Counted from the stretch's first letter, positions 17,471-26,324 are shown. The stretch: 64,000 nt of DNA from Ardenticatenaceae bacterium (GCA_020634245.1 JACKCC010000024.1:52192-116191); one strand, 5' to 3'. Made by a program: numbers and translations. The notes: a model not told the origin generated them from the letters alone.

Positions 17471-19316
17471 GAGGGTTTTGCTATTAAAAACGGGAGATAA
17501 TAGTGACCACGTTTTGCAAATTCTCTCTGGAAATAGGCTCCCCCCATTGAAACAAGCTCAAAACAAAAATGGTGTTTTTGCTACAAAATCAGTCGTTTGT
17601 AAATCAGTCAATAGAGGATTGAAACTAACAAAAGATCAGCAGCGGTTCTAGTCAGATTTGTCTCCCAGACGCTGCATGGCGCGAAGATTGATGAGGATAT
17701 AGATCAGGGTGTTCTGATTCGCAATCGCCAGTTGGTTGCGCAGCTTGGGTCGTTCAATGCCCAGAGCCACCGCTTGAGAAAAGATACGCTCAACGGCCGT
17801 GCGCTGCTGGTAAACAGCCTGATAGCGGTCACTTTCCCGGTCGAGTTGGTAACGAATCCGAGCACCAGGAGCGGTGGCCATGACCAGTTTGCAGCCGCCG
17901 TCTGACCAATTGGGATGATCAATCGGACAGGTGTCGCCAGTTGGTTCGGGATGTAGTAGAGGGCAGGCGAAACGGCCGCGTTGGTGCTGAACCAGCGAGG
18001 TACGATTCGTAAAGGTACTTTGGCAGGGCATGGCCAGGTCTGCTGCACATAAGGGCAAACCAGCGGAATCAAAAAGACGATGGCCCTGCTTCATCTGGCG
18101 GAGGGGCACAGCGGCAAAGCCATCATGTTCGAGGTTGTGGAAATAATCGTAGACGTACCAGGCATCAAAAGCGGCATCGGCAGTGCCAAAGCAAGGCCGA
18201 GTCCCAAGACGCTGCTCCACTTGAGCCATAAGCGGCAAAAAGTAAGTGGAATCACCGAAGTCGAAGGTTTGGGTCAACTCGGCCAGGACAAACTCGCCAA
18301 TATCAGGCAGTTTGGTCGCAACCACACCGGAAGCATAGCCCCAGTAATACTCACCGACGCTCACCTTCTCACTAACCGACTGGCCTTCCTTGGTCGGGGT
18401 GACCTGGTTTCGCTTCCGCTTACAGCCCAGTTTGCAGTCGGGGTCGCCAGCAGGCTGCGCTGTTTTATCGAAGCGCCCTTCTTTAATAAAGGTTTTGGGA
18501 TTGTTTTCCTTGACCCAGGCCAGAATGTGCTTTGTGTCAATGCTGACAGTCTGACCAAAGTCAACGCCAAGACGATGGTGCAGCCAGGCAACCTGACCGT
18601 CAATGAATTCTTGCAAGAGGTCATTGGGCAGCGCTCCCATCTTTCTGGTGAAGTGTGCCTGAGCGGGCAAGCTTTGTTCGGGGTCAAAAGGGTGGTGTCT
18701 ACCACCATGGCCCGTCGCCGGAAAACCAAGCGCCCAGATAAGACCAGGGTGGTCAGCCAAAAATCGGCGGAGGGCGCCAAAAGTCGGAAGCTGCTGCTCT
18801 AACCGCACCAGGTAGGAACCAATGTAAGCGGCCAAAGGCACAAGACGCTCTCCTTGTTTACGGTCAGCCAGCGTTGCCGGCAGTTGTTCCCATTCAAGCA
18901 AGCGCAGTTGCGCAATTGCTCTTTGGGTGACTGGGCATCGCCGCACATAGCGAGGTTGAAATTGGTCGGCAAGTACAAGCCGAGGTAGGTATGCAGGCAG
19001 CGGAATGTGCCCTGAACGAAAATATGACCAAAACGGGGTATTGTTTGTATGATACAACATGGGAATGTTCTCCTTAAAAGGTGACTGATTCGTAGCAAAA
19101 CCAGTATACCTGGGGAGCATTCCCGCATTTACTAAAACGTGACGGGTAAAAAAAGCCGATTACGAAAAACGTGGTTGGGGCCATGTTTCATGAAGCAGGG
19201 GGCAGGAAAAACGTGGCCGGAGTTTTAAGGCTACCACATTTTTCGCCACCTGTGCTACACTAAACGTGGTTGGTGTCACGAATAACGTGACCGTCATTAT
19301 TAGGTGCAAAACCCTC
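17471..19316 (-). mobile_element. DDE insertion sequence with long non-coding arms
   Basis: The ends are 11-bp inverted repeats, GAGGGTTTTGC at 17471 and its inverse ending at 19316, flanked by the 6-bp duplication GGGATA (17465-17470, 19317-19322). It is 1846 bp. Non-coding arms of ~175 and ~255 bp flank the transposase, and the right arm carries five AACGTGRY repeats with one inverted copy in the left arm. Family uncertain (IS1182/IS4-like). Confidence 0.85.
17648..19060 (-). CDS. DDE transposase (IS1182/IS4-like)
   Basis: A 470-residue protein starting at MLYHTNNTPFW, where AAGGAG lies 8 bases upstream; the frame extends to 19120 without support. Candidate catalytic residues are Asp in VSIDTKHILAW, Asp in FGTADAAFDAWYVYDYF and Glu in QQRTAVERIFSQAVALGIERPK. 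A Cys/His cluster (CPLLHPEPTGDTCPIDH) suggests a zinc-binding insertion. Intact. I do not recognise the exact family. Confidence 0.8.
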   Translation of the reverse strand: MLYHTNNTPFWSYFRSGHIPLPAYLPRLVLADQFQPRYVRRCPVTQRAIAQLRLLEWEQLPATLADRKQGERLVPLAAYIGSYLVRLEQQLPTFGALRRFLADHPGLIWALGFPATGHGGRHHPFDPEQSLPAQAHFTRKMGALPNDLLQEFIDGQVAWLHHRLGVDFGQTVSIDTKHILAWVKENNPKTFIKEGRFDKTAQPAGDPDCKLGCKRKRNQVTPTKEGQSVSEKVSVGEYYWGYASGVVATKLPDIGEFVLAELTQTFDFGDSTYFLPLMAQVEQRLGTRPCFGTADAAFDAWYVYDYFHNLEHDGFAAVPLRQMKQGHRLFDSAGLPLCAADLAMPCQSTFTNRTSLVQHQRGRFACPLLHPEPTGDTCPIDHPNWSDGGCKLVMATAPGARIRYQLDRESDRYQAVYQQRTAVERIFSQAVALGIERPKLRNQLAIANQNTLIYILINLRAMQRLGDKSD

Positions 19317-19840
19317 GGGATAAAAGTGGGACGCAATCTGAGATTTACATAATGGATACTGATGGATCACAACAGCATCGGTTGACTAACAACAACAGTC
19401 GTGATTTGAATCCTGAATGGACTATAGATGGCCGTCAAATTGCATTTATGCAAGAAATGGAGGCTAACAAATATCAACTGGTCACATTGAACATCAGTCA
19501 GGCAACCCCTTCTGAAATAAAGGTACCGTTTTTCCAAGAATATGCCTTGGTTCCAGCATGGTCATCCAATGGAATGTTGCTTGCAACTGCAAACTCATCG
19601 GAAAACGGTGATTGGAAAATTGAGATCATTAACAGTGATTTGAATACGATACAAACTTTCAATATACCAATTAGGTACCCAGGTCAGTTTAATTGGTCAA
19701 TTGATGGCAATTTCATTTTATTTTCCGGTTACGGTACTACCAGATACCGTGATATTTTTGCACTTGACATAGAAAATGGAGAATTAATACAACTTACATA
19801 TATGCAACAAGACGAATATGCTCCTTCATTGTGGCCATGA
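19317..19840 (+). pseudogene. TolB/PD40 lipoprotein, C-terminal fragment
   Basis: The end of the broken propeller protein: IYIMDTDGSQQHRLTNNNSRDLNPEWTIDGRQIAF, then two weaker repeats (VPAWSSNGMLLATANSS, FNWSIDGNFILFSGYG), ending YAPSLWP. A start at 19304 would be inside the IS. The whole ancestral gene would code for about 630 residues. Such propellers in exported lipoproteins are usually binding scaffolds; the role here is unknown. Confidence 0.85.
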
Positions 19841-19951
19841 CATGAGTATGAAAGAACAATTGTGACAAATTCGAACAGAGTCTGTAAAAAACTATGTTTA
19901 TGATAAATGCTCTGCGAAAAACGGCCGTATAGTGCTACAATCCCATCTGTT

Positions 19952-21445
19952 ATGCGGAACAAATCACTTAGCTTGCTCTTGATCCTGCTCTTCCTGGCCG
20001 CCTGCAATGATGGCGGAAATACGGCCGTTACCACACCCCAACCCACAAACACGGCCGTTGCTCCCCCCACCGACACCCCCATTCCGGCCACCGCTACCCC
20101 CACACCACAGCCCACCCCCAGCAGCCCGACCGTCGTTGTAACCGACCAGCCGCTCACCGATGACGGCCTGGTCACTATTGCCAGCGTCACCGTCCCGGAA
20201 CCGGCCTGGCTGGTTATCCACGCCGAACATGAGGGGCAGGTGGGTGAAGTGTTGGGGGAAACGGCCGTTCCCGCCGGAACCAGCAGCAATGTCACCGTCA
20301 CCATCGATCCACTGCTGGCAACACCCAACCTGATCGCCATGCTGCACCAGGATGCGGCCGAAATCGGCACATTTGAATTCCCCGGCCCCGATGCACCCTG
20401 GCTGGAAAATGGCGAAGCTGTCGCCGGCCATTTTGAGGTAGACATTCGCGTTGCCCGCCCCGAAATCACGATGGCCGACCAGGAATTGTTAGACGATGGC
20501 CGCCTGCATGCTGACAGCGTTTATGCCATCAATCCCGGCTGGCTCCTCATCCATGCCGACGATGACGGAGCTGTTGGTTCGCTACTTGGTTTTACGGCCG
20601 TACACGCCGGCCTCAACGAAAATCTAACCATCCCCGTCCAATGGCGCGAGGCCACGCCCACGCTGCACGCCGTTCTTTATGAAGATCGTGATCGAATCAA
20701 TCAGCTTGATTACCCGGAAGGCGACTTGCCGGTCATCGTCAATGGGCAGCCGGTTCTGGCCACTTTCCATGTGACTCTGCCGCCCGATATTTTTGTACTC
20801 GACCAGCCAGTGATTGACGGCAAAATCGTCGTCGATCGCGTTATCAGTGACGGGACTGGCTGGCTGGTCGTCTATTACGACGATGGCGGACTGCCGGGTT
20901 TGATTATTGGCTCGGCGCCTCTGGCTGACGGGTTAAACGAGATGGTAGAGGTAAATGTGGTGGAATCGGCCGTTACCGATCAGTTACATCTCCAGATTCA
21001 CGATGATTTGGAACCCATCGGCCAGTTTGATTTTCCGGGATCGGATAATCCGCGCATGTATCACGGCCGTTTACCGGCAACGACCACATTTTTAACCGAT
21101 TCCGGCAACTATCTCGTCGCCGAAGATCAGCCACTGGTCGACAAAACAGTTACCGTACCACTGGCCGTTATTGATCAATCGGTCTGGCTGGTTATCCGCA
21201 ATGGCAGTGAGCCGCGAGCCGGGGCTATATTAGGGCACGTCTGGCTGCCACCTGGCATCAATCGCAATATTGCCGTTGAATTAGCGCTGGACCCCGATTT
21301 AACCTATACCAATTTGATCGCTGTTCTGCATACCGATGTTGAAGAATTGGAGCAGTTCGAGTACCCGAATGGCGATGACCGGCCGTTGGAGTATAACGGC
21401 CGTATCATTTACGCCCCCTTCAATTTAGAACCGGCAGCAGAATAA
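19952..21445 (+). CDS. Lipoprotein with four DUF7282-like repeats
   Basis: A 497-residue protein starting at MRNKSLSLLLILLFLAAC, with lipobox LAAC and a Thr/Pro linker to about residue 60. Four ~105-residue repeats follow, each with the plan D-Q-x-L-x(5)-V-x-V..WLVIH-x(5)-G-x(3)-LG..V-x-G-x-N..L-x-A-x-LH-x-D-x(5)-F-x-(Y/F)-P-G/N-x-D. The repeats start near VVVTDQPLTDDGLV, ITMADQELLDDGRL, IFVLDQPVIDGKIV and YLVAEDQPLVDKTV. They fit the beta-sandwich DUF7282 family, function unknown. Rich in ACGGCCGT copies that encode TAV. Confidence 0.75.
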   Translation: MRNKSLSLLLILLFLAACNDGGNTAVTTPQPTNTAVAPPTDTPIPATATPTPQPTPSSPTVVVTDQPLTDDGLVTIASVTVPEPAWLVIHAEHEGQVGEVLGETAVPAGTSSNVTVTIDPLLATPNLIAMLHQDAAEIGTFEFPGPDAPWLENGEAVAGHFEVDIRVARPEITMADQELLDDGRLHADSVYAINPGWLLIHADDDGAVGSLLGFTAVHAGLNENLTIPVQWREATPTLHAVLYEDRDRINQLDYPEGDLPVIVNGQPVLATFHVTLPPDIFVLDQPVIDGKIVVDRVISDGTGWLVVYYDDGGLPGLIIGSAPLADGLNEMVEVNVVESAVTDQLHLQIHDDLEPIGQFDFPGSDNPRMYHGRLPATTTFLTDSGNYLVAEDQPLVDKTVTVPLAVIDQSVWLVIRNGSEPRAGAILGHVWLPPGINRNIAVELALDPDLTYTNLIAVLHTDVEELEQFEYPNGDDRPLEYNGRIIYAPFNLEPAAE

Positions 21446-21463
21446 AAACCCGGGAGCCACATC

Positions 21464-22759
21464 ATGACCACGGACACAGCCATCGCTCAAGCCCAGGCCG
21501 AAAGCGAACGATATTATCGCCGCAATTTCCTGGCCGGGCTGGTGCACGGCATCTTCTTCCAGGCCGCCGATGCCTTCGGCAGCATTCACACCGTCCTGCC
21601 TGCTTTTGTCGCCCTGCTTACCCCCTCGACCATCGCCATCGGCCTCATGGCCGCCGTGCAAGGGGTCGGCGAAGTCGTGCCGCAAATGTTCACCGCTTAC
21701 ATTTTGGAGGATCGGCCGCGCAAAAAGCCGTACCTGCTGGTAATCATTACCATTCGTTGGATTTCGTGGGCTATTCTGGCTTACCTGACTTACGCCTTTG
21801 GCACGACGCGGCCCGGATTGGTGCTGGCCGTTCTCGTCAGCCTGTTTAGTCTATTTTCGATTGCCGGTGGCATGGGGACGGTCGTTTATGCCGACGTTTT
21901 TTCCAAGGCGATTCCCACCCGCAGGCGCGGCCGTTTCACTGGATGGAAACAGTTGATCGGTTATGCCCTGGCCATTGGCGCTGGCTACGTGGTCAAATTT
22001 ATTCTGGATAACGAAACGCGGTTCCCCTTTTCCACCAACTTTGCCATCATTTTTTTATTTAGTGCCGTCAGCCTATTTATTGCCTTCACCGGTTTTGCCA
22101 TGATTCGGGAACCGGTTTATCCAGTCAAGCGAGTGTCGCAGTCGATTGGCGATTTGCTCAAGCGGGCGCTGGTGCTGGCGCGGCGCAATCCCAACTTTCG
22201 CCGTTTGTTGTGGGCGCGGGGATTGACAACGGCCGTTCTCGCGTTAGCGCCCTTCTACGTTGTCTATGCCCGGACGGGGATTGGCGTGGATGCCGGTACG
22301 GTAGGGCTGTATCTGACCATGCAAATGGCCGGCGGGGCGGCATCCAATTTGTTGTGGGGCTGGCTGGGTGATCGGTTTGGTAACCGGAGTGTCATTTTGG
22401 GAACGGCCGTGACCGGCGGTCTCACGCCTCTCTTTGCCCTGCTTGTCCCGGCAACCTCACCCGTCCTCTTCCTGCCCGTTTTTGCATTCCTGGGTGCAAC
22501 CATCAGCGGAATGCGGCTAGGCTACAGCAATTTCATCCTGGAGATGGCCACCATCGACCTGCGCCCAACCTGTGTCGCCCTGCAAAACACCCTGTTAACG
22601 CCCGTCAGCTTGCTGCCCCTCGTCGCTGGGGCGTTGATAGGGGCCATTTCTTACCCTACCTTACTGACCGGCGGAACTGTGTTGATGGTCATCAACATCA
22701 TCATTGTTATCCGGCTCATCGACCCCCGCCACGATCCATCCAGCGGCTGCGTAGGATAG
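21464..22759 (+). CDS. MFS transporter
   Basis: A 431-residue protein with 12 predicted membrane helices. RRNFLAGLVHGIFFQAADAFGS at the start and RRRGRFTGWKQLIGYALAIGAGYVVKF in the middle resemble a family of uncharacterised MFS proteins common in Chloroflexota. The loop LLWGWLGDRFGNRSVILGTA is the MFS G-x3-D-R/K motif of the second half. It lies 18 bp after the lipoprotein gene with GGGAG upstream, probably the same transcript. Substrate unknown. Confidence 0.85.
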   Translation: MTTDTAIAQAQAESERYYRRNFLAGLVHGIFFQAADAFGSIHTVLPAFVALLTPSTIAIGLMAAVQGVGEVVPQMFTAYILEDRPRKKPYLLVIITIRWISWAILAYLTYAFGTTRPGLVLAVLVSLFSLFSIAGGMGTVVYADVFSKAIPTRRRGRFTGWKQLIGYALAIGAGYVVKFILDNETRFPFSTNFAIIFLFSAVSLFIAFTGFAMIREPVYPVKRVSQSIGDLLKRALVLARRNPNFRRLLWARGLTTAVLALAPFYVVYARTGIGVDAGTVGLYLTMQMAGGAASNLLWGWLGDRFGNRSVILGTAVTGGLTPLFALLVPATSPVLFLPVFAFLGATISGMRLGYSNFILEMATIDLRPTCVALQNTLLTPVSLLPLVAGALIGAISYPTLLTGGTVLMVINIIIVIRLIDPRHDPSSGCVG

Positions 22760-22803
22760 GGGAGCGCAGACGGCTCGTCCGCCCTTTGCAGTCTGGCCAA
22801 CTA

Positions 22804-23895
22804 CTACCGGGTTTCACGAACCAGGTCGATCATATCTCCCAGAACACCAGCCGCCGTCATTTCCACCCCGGCCCCCTTGCCGCCAATGAGCAGCGGCTCA
22901 TCATCGTAACGGTCAGTGCGGAAACTGATGTACTTTAGATTCGCCAGCGGGCTGGCCACCGATATCGCTTTCAGACCCACAGTTCCCTGCCCTTCTTGCA
23001 ACTCGGCGACGTATCGCAAGACTTTGCCCTCAGCAGCAGCGGCATCGACCCTTTCCTTCATGGCTTCATCTAACCCGGCCACCGCTTTCATGAATTTAGG
23101 CACAGACAAATCGGCCAGTTCCACCGGGTAAAGCGATTCAACGGTAATGTCACTGGCCTCCAACGGCCAGCCAGACATCCGGCCTAAAATCATCACTTTA
23201 CGCATCACATCCTGGCCGCCTAAATCCTCGCGCGGGTCGGGTTCGGTAAATCCTTTAGCTTTGGCCTCGGCCACAGCCTGGGAAAAAGGTACGCCGCGAT
23301 CCAGTTGACCGCAAATAAAGCCCAATGTACCACTCAACTGGCCTTCAATCTGGCGAATGGGATCGTGAGTATCGAGCAGAGTGCGCAGTGTGGCGATGAC
23401 CGGCTGGCCGCCGCCCACTGTTGATTCATGACGAATTTGTAAATGGTTAAAGTATTTGAAAGCAGAGGACCAGGGACCGGCCAATGCTTTTTTATTGGCC
23501 ATGACAATTCCGTAACCCTTTTCCAAGGCCCGGTCGTAAACCGGTTCCATGCCTGATTCGGCCGTAACATCAACAATGATGGCTTTTTCCAGTCCAGCGG
23601 CCAGGGCAAAATCGATGATGTCCAAATTAGACGGCCGTTCCCCCGGCAAATGGGGCAGTGGCAGCTGACCAGGATTGGCCGGTAGGCCCAACCGTTTGGC
23701 TTCAATAACGCTAATGATTTGCAAATCGGTCATGCCCTGTGGTTCCCAGGTCATACTGCGCCGGTCGGCAACGGCCACCACATTAAACTGGATACGATTA
23801 CGTTCAGCGGCACGGGAACGGCCGTCTACAATTTGTTGTAACAGGGCCTGGCCTACCCCGCCGGCTCCCAAAATAATGACAGGAATTTGCTTCAT
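22804..23895 (-). CDS. hom: Homoserine dehydrogenase
   Basis: A 363-residue enzyme that reduces aspartate semialdehyde to homoserine for threonine and methionine synthesis. NAD(P) motif ILGAGGVGQALLQQI. VMANKKALAGPWSSAF holds the catalytic Lys region. HESTVGGGQPVIATLRTLL and GTLGFICGQLDRGVPFSQAV..AKGFTEPDPREDLGGQDVMRK are the strongest signatures. There is no C-terminal ACT domain, so feedback by threonine at the protein level is unlikely. The mRNA has a 5' leader with a small ORF, a 12-bp hairpin and a terminator (23982-24103). Confidence 0.93.
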   Translation of the reverse strand: MKQIPVIILGAGGVGQALLQQIVDGRSRAAERNRIQFNVVAVADRRSMTWEPQGMTDLQIISVIEAKRLGLPANPGQLPLPHLPGERPSNLDIIDFALAAGLEKAIIVDVTAESGMEPVYDRALEKGYGIVMANKKALAGPWSSAFKYFNHLQIRHESTVGGGQPVIATLRTLLDTHDPIRQIEGQLSGTLGFICGQLDRGVPFSQAVAEAKAKGFTEPDPREDLGGQDVMRKVMILGRMSGWPLEASDITVESLYPVELADLSVPKFMKAVAGLDEAMKERVDAAAAEGKVLRYVAELQEGQGTVGLKAISVASPLANLKYISFRTDRYDDEPLLIGGKGAGVEMTAAGVLGDMIDLVRETR

Positions 23896-23917
23896 TGAGA
23901 CTTCAACCCTTTCTAAG

Positions 23918-23974
23918 AGCGGGGATTAGAGGATTTAGGGATGGTTTTAATCCCCTAATCCCTCAATCCCCGCT
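23918..23974. repeat. Word-repeat hairpin between leader and hom
   Basis: AGCGGGGATT and AATCCCCGCT close an imperfect inverted repeat whose inner parts are GAGGGATTAGGGGAT and ATCCCTAAATCCTC read on the minus strand. It folds into a ~25-bp stem. It belongs to the same class as the other word-built hairpins and lies 20-80 bp before the hom ATG. Confidence 0.7.
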
Positions 23975-23981
23975 TGTATCT

Positions 23982-24012
23982 TAAAACCAAAAGCCCTGTC
24001 CGAAGACAGGGC
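23982..24012 (-). terminator. Terminator/attenuator upstream of hom
   Basis: On the minus strand GCCCTGTC-TTCG-GACAGGGC (stem of 8, UUCG tetraloop) is followed by TTTTGGTTTT. It is a strong Rho-independent terminator located between the leader ORF and the hom gene, so transcription of hom from an upstream promoter must pass it. Confidence 0.85.
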
Positions 24013-24019
24013 CTTTGTT

Positions 24020-24103
24020 GCACCGTAGCGCTTACCTACTCATCCGAGAAGGAGGCGCTACGGTGCGTTTAGATAAACTACTATCCATATGCACCACCTC
24101 CTT
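24020..24103 (-). promoter_or_regulatory. Structured 5' leader of hom
   Basis: A perfect 12-bp inverted repeat, GCACCGTAGCGC (24055-24066) and GCGCTACGGTGC (24020-24031) in RNA sense. Its 5' arm is inside the leader ORF and its 3' arm begins right after the leader stop codon. The leader's Shine-Dalgarno (AAGGAGG) is also complementary to CCTCCTT inside the ORF (24049-24055). Competing structures are therefore possible upstream of the terminator. Confidence 0.65.
24032..24088 (-). CDS. 18-residue leader peptide upstream of hom
   Basis: ATG at 24088 is preceded by AAGGAGG at 8-base spacing, the strongest ribosome site in this part of the window. It encodes MDSSLSKRTVAPPSRMSR and stops with TAA. 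It is not rich in Thr, Ile or Met codons, as a classical threonine attenuator would be; Ser and Arg dominate. The strong site and position directly before a hairpin and terminator favour a real regulatory ORF. Confidence 0.6.
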   Translation of the reverse strand: MDSSLSKRTVAPPSRMSR

Positions 24104-24231
24104 TTCGTAAAAGATAGCATTGCAACTTTCGTTGCCTATCAATGAAAATGATGGCTGCATTATGGCATAGGCAGCAAGTAATGTCAACCACCCCTTTGCG
24201 CTATTCAGAAAACAGTAATCTGCTAAAAGAC

Positions 24232-25491
24232 TTAAACCGCGCGACTTTGGGCCAGTTTTGTCAAAGCTGCCAGCAGTCGATCAACTTCCTCTACCGTGTT
24301 GTAATGGGCAAAACCGATGCGAACCAGACCGCCTTTGTCCAGCAGCCCCAGCCGTTCCATGACGGCAATGGCATAGTAATGGCCATCCCAAACAAAGATA
24401 CCCTGCTCGCCTAAATATTCAGCCACTTCAGCCGGAGTAAATCCGGCCAGGCTGACGGCAAATGTTGGTGTGCGTTCGGCCAGCCGCTCGATGTCGGTGA
24501 TGCCGTAGACTTTGAGTCCGGGCACGGCCGTTGCCCCCACCAAAAATCGTTCACTCAACATCATCTCATACGCCTTGGTGCGCGCCATCGCCTGCACCAA
24601 CCGCGCCCGCCGCGTCTCCCCTTCACCAATAGAAGCCAGATATTCGACGGCCGCTTTCACCCCGGACAGGCTCTCAAAACTTTGCGTACCCGTTTCCCAC
24701 TTGCCCGGCGCATGATTGGATGCCGGCCGCACTTTGTAGGCGGTTAACGATTCCATGTGCTCGAATTTGCCATACAGAACGCCGGTGTGTGGGCCAAAGA
24801 ATTTGTACACGCTGCACACGAGAAAATCGCAATCGATGGCCTGTACATCGACCAAAGCGTGAGGCGTGTAATGAACGGCATCGACGTATACCAACACGCC
24901 AGCGGCATGGGCCATTTTTACGGCCGTACCCAAATCCGTCATACTGCCCACCGCATTGGAAGCGGCCGTTATCGCCAGCAGGCGCGTCTTTTCGTTCAGC
25001 AAACCGGGCAGGTCGGCCAGATTGAGGGTGCAGTTGGCCGGATTAAAGTCCAGCCAGCGCACCGTCACACCGCGATCCTCGGCGGCCATGAGCCAGGGCG
25101 AAATGTTGGCGTCGTGGTCCAGGCGGGTGACAATGATTTCATCGCCTGCCTGCCAGGTACGGGACAGCGCCCGGCTGAAACTGAAGGTCAGGCTGGTCAT
25201 ATTTTGGCCAAAGCTGATTTCTTCCGGGCGGCGGGCGTTGAGCAGGTCAGCCATCGCCTGCCGAGCCTCCTCAACTACGGCATCAGCATGGCGGCTGGTC
25301 AGGAATAAACCGCCATGATTGCTGCTGCCGTAAGCCAGATAGCCAGACAGGGCATCAATCACCCTTTGGGGCGATTGAGTGCCACCAGGGCCGTCGAGGA
25401 ATACGGCCGTTTCACCATTCACTTCTAATTGCAGCGCCGGAAATTGGGCGCGCAGGGATACAGGGTCTAAAGGGAGTATATCTGTTGTCAT
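24232..25491 (-). CDS. Cysteine desulfurase-like protein (class V aminotransferase)
   Basis: A 419-residue PLP enzyme. FLDGPGGTQSPQRVIDAL..YGSSNHGG at the start, VDAVHYTPHALVDVQAIDCDFLVCS-VYKFFGPHTGVLYG with the PLP Lys, and an HDANISPW block. These place it in the cysteine desulfurase-like family related to SufS/CsdA (the LDHDANxxPW group). The usual active-site Cys loop is not evident, so the substrate may be another amino acid. The promoter appears leaderless, with TATAAT six bases before the ATG. Confidence 0.85.
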   Translation of the reverse strand: MTTDILPLDPVSLRAQFPALQLEVNGETAVFLDGPGGTQSPQRVIDALSGYLAYGSSNHGGLFLTSRHADAVVEEARQAMADLLNARRPEEISFGQNMTSLTFSFSRALSRTWQAGDEIIVTRLDHDANISPWLMAAEDRGVTVRWLDFNPANCTLNLADLPGLLNEKTRLLAITAASNAVGSMTDLGTAVKMAHAAGVLVYVDAVHYTPHALVDVQAIDCDFLVCSVYKFFGPHTGVLYGKFEHMESLTAYKVRPASNHAPGKWETGTQSFESLSGVKAAVEYLASIGEGETRRARLVQAMARTKAYEMMLSERFLVGATAVPGLKVYGITDIERLAERTPTFAVSLAGFTPAEVAEYLGEQGIFVWDGHYYAIAVMERLGLLDKGGLVRIGFAHYNTVEEVDRLLAALTKLAQSRAV

Positions 25492-25497
25492 AAGCCA

Positions 25498-25503
25498 ATT
25501 ATA
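25498..25503 (-). promoter_or_regulatory. -10 box, apparently leaderless promoter
   Basis: TATAAT on the minus strand is followed by TGGCTT and then the ATG at 25491. With the usual 6-7 bases from -10 to the start site, transcription would begin at the start codon itself. No Shine-Dalgarno exists. Confidence 0.55.
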
Positions 25504-25589
25504 GGTAGTGCGAGATGACTGGGCGAATTAAATATCGGGAAGTTGGATAAGCTTACAACATCCAAGAACTACTTGTTTAAAAAATAAGT

Positions 25590-25725
25590 TTATCGCTCAA
25601 AGTGATTGATTTTAGCCAACCTGCGCAGCATGATATGAGACATGGTCAGATAAATCAGTATTTCGCTGGTATAGTCAATTCTTCATAATCTTTGCTCAGG
25701 CGACGATAGTTATTGAGCCAACGTC
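25590..25725 (-). pseudogene. IS5-type transposase C-terminal remnant
   Basis: The minus strand encodes, in two frames, RWLNNYRRLSKDYEELTIPA and LIYLTMSHIMLRRLAKINHF. This is the typical C-terminus of IS5-family transposases (W-x-N-x-Y-R-R-L-x-K-D-Y-E). One frameshift, no other part of the element left. It abuts the IS256 remnant directly. Confidence 0.75.
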
Positions 25726-26184
25726 CTGCCAGATAGCGAGCAAACGGGTAATCGTATTCGGTGAGAAACCAACGATGTTTTCTTCCCCAAGCAAAGCACT
25801 TAACGCTTCCTGGAAATCGCCTGTGGAAAGCCCACGTAAATATAGAACTGGCACAGCTTCTTCCAAACGCGGCGTTTTACGCATGTAGGGTGGCAAGATA
25901 TGGCTGGTAAATTTCTGCCCATCCCGTTTGTCATGAACCCGTGGCGCTTTGATTTTGATTTGTCCAGCGCCGCATTGCACCGTTCGTTCCTGGGCCAAGC
26001 CGTTGCGTACAACCAGAGCATGTCCATTGTTATCGCGCTCGTGGCGATGCCGCTGGAGATAGGTTTCTACTTCGGCTTGTAAGGCAGCCTCCAGAATACG
26101 TTGCGCTCCGCGTCTGACAAGGTCATCTATGGTTAAATGGATTTCGTCTCGAACATTATCAGTGAGTGTGGTATGTTTGTACAT
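25726..26184 (-). pseudogene. IS256-family transposase, N-terminal remnant
   Basis: About 150 residues match the start of IS256-type transposases: DDLVRRGAQRILEAALQAEVETYLQRH, VVRNGLAQERTVQCGAGQIKIKAPRV, and SNTITRLL-like FSPNTITRLLAIWQ. The catalytic core is missing, cut at the junction with the IS5 remnant; the last 9 codons to 25696 are out-of-frame IS5 DNA. A GGCGTAT/ATACGCC inverted repeat lies upstream at 26187-26245. Confidence 0.85.
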
Positions 26185-26324
26185 GGCGTATTCTCCTTGC
26201 GGTTTCTGACCGCTTCATAGGTTTTGTCACCTACGAGGATACGCCACCCTTTTTCTTCCGCCAATCCACAACTTTTGATAATACCTCTATAGCCTATCAT
26301 CAATTTTCTTCTAAATTTTGACTT

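Noticed and set aside
17600..17626. GAGGATTGAAAC resembling the end of a CRISPR repeat
   Set aside because: Only one copy exists, with no spacer-repeat periodicity and no cas gene in the window; it is inside an IS arm.
23982..24103. T-box, SAM or lysine riboswitch upstream of hom
   Set aside because: None of the conserved core motifs of those classes was found; the strong small ORF and simple stems fit a different leader.
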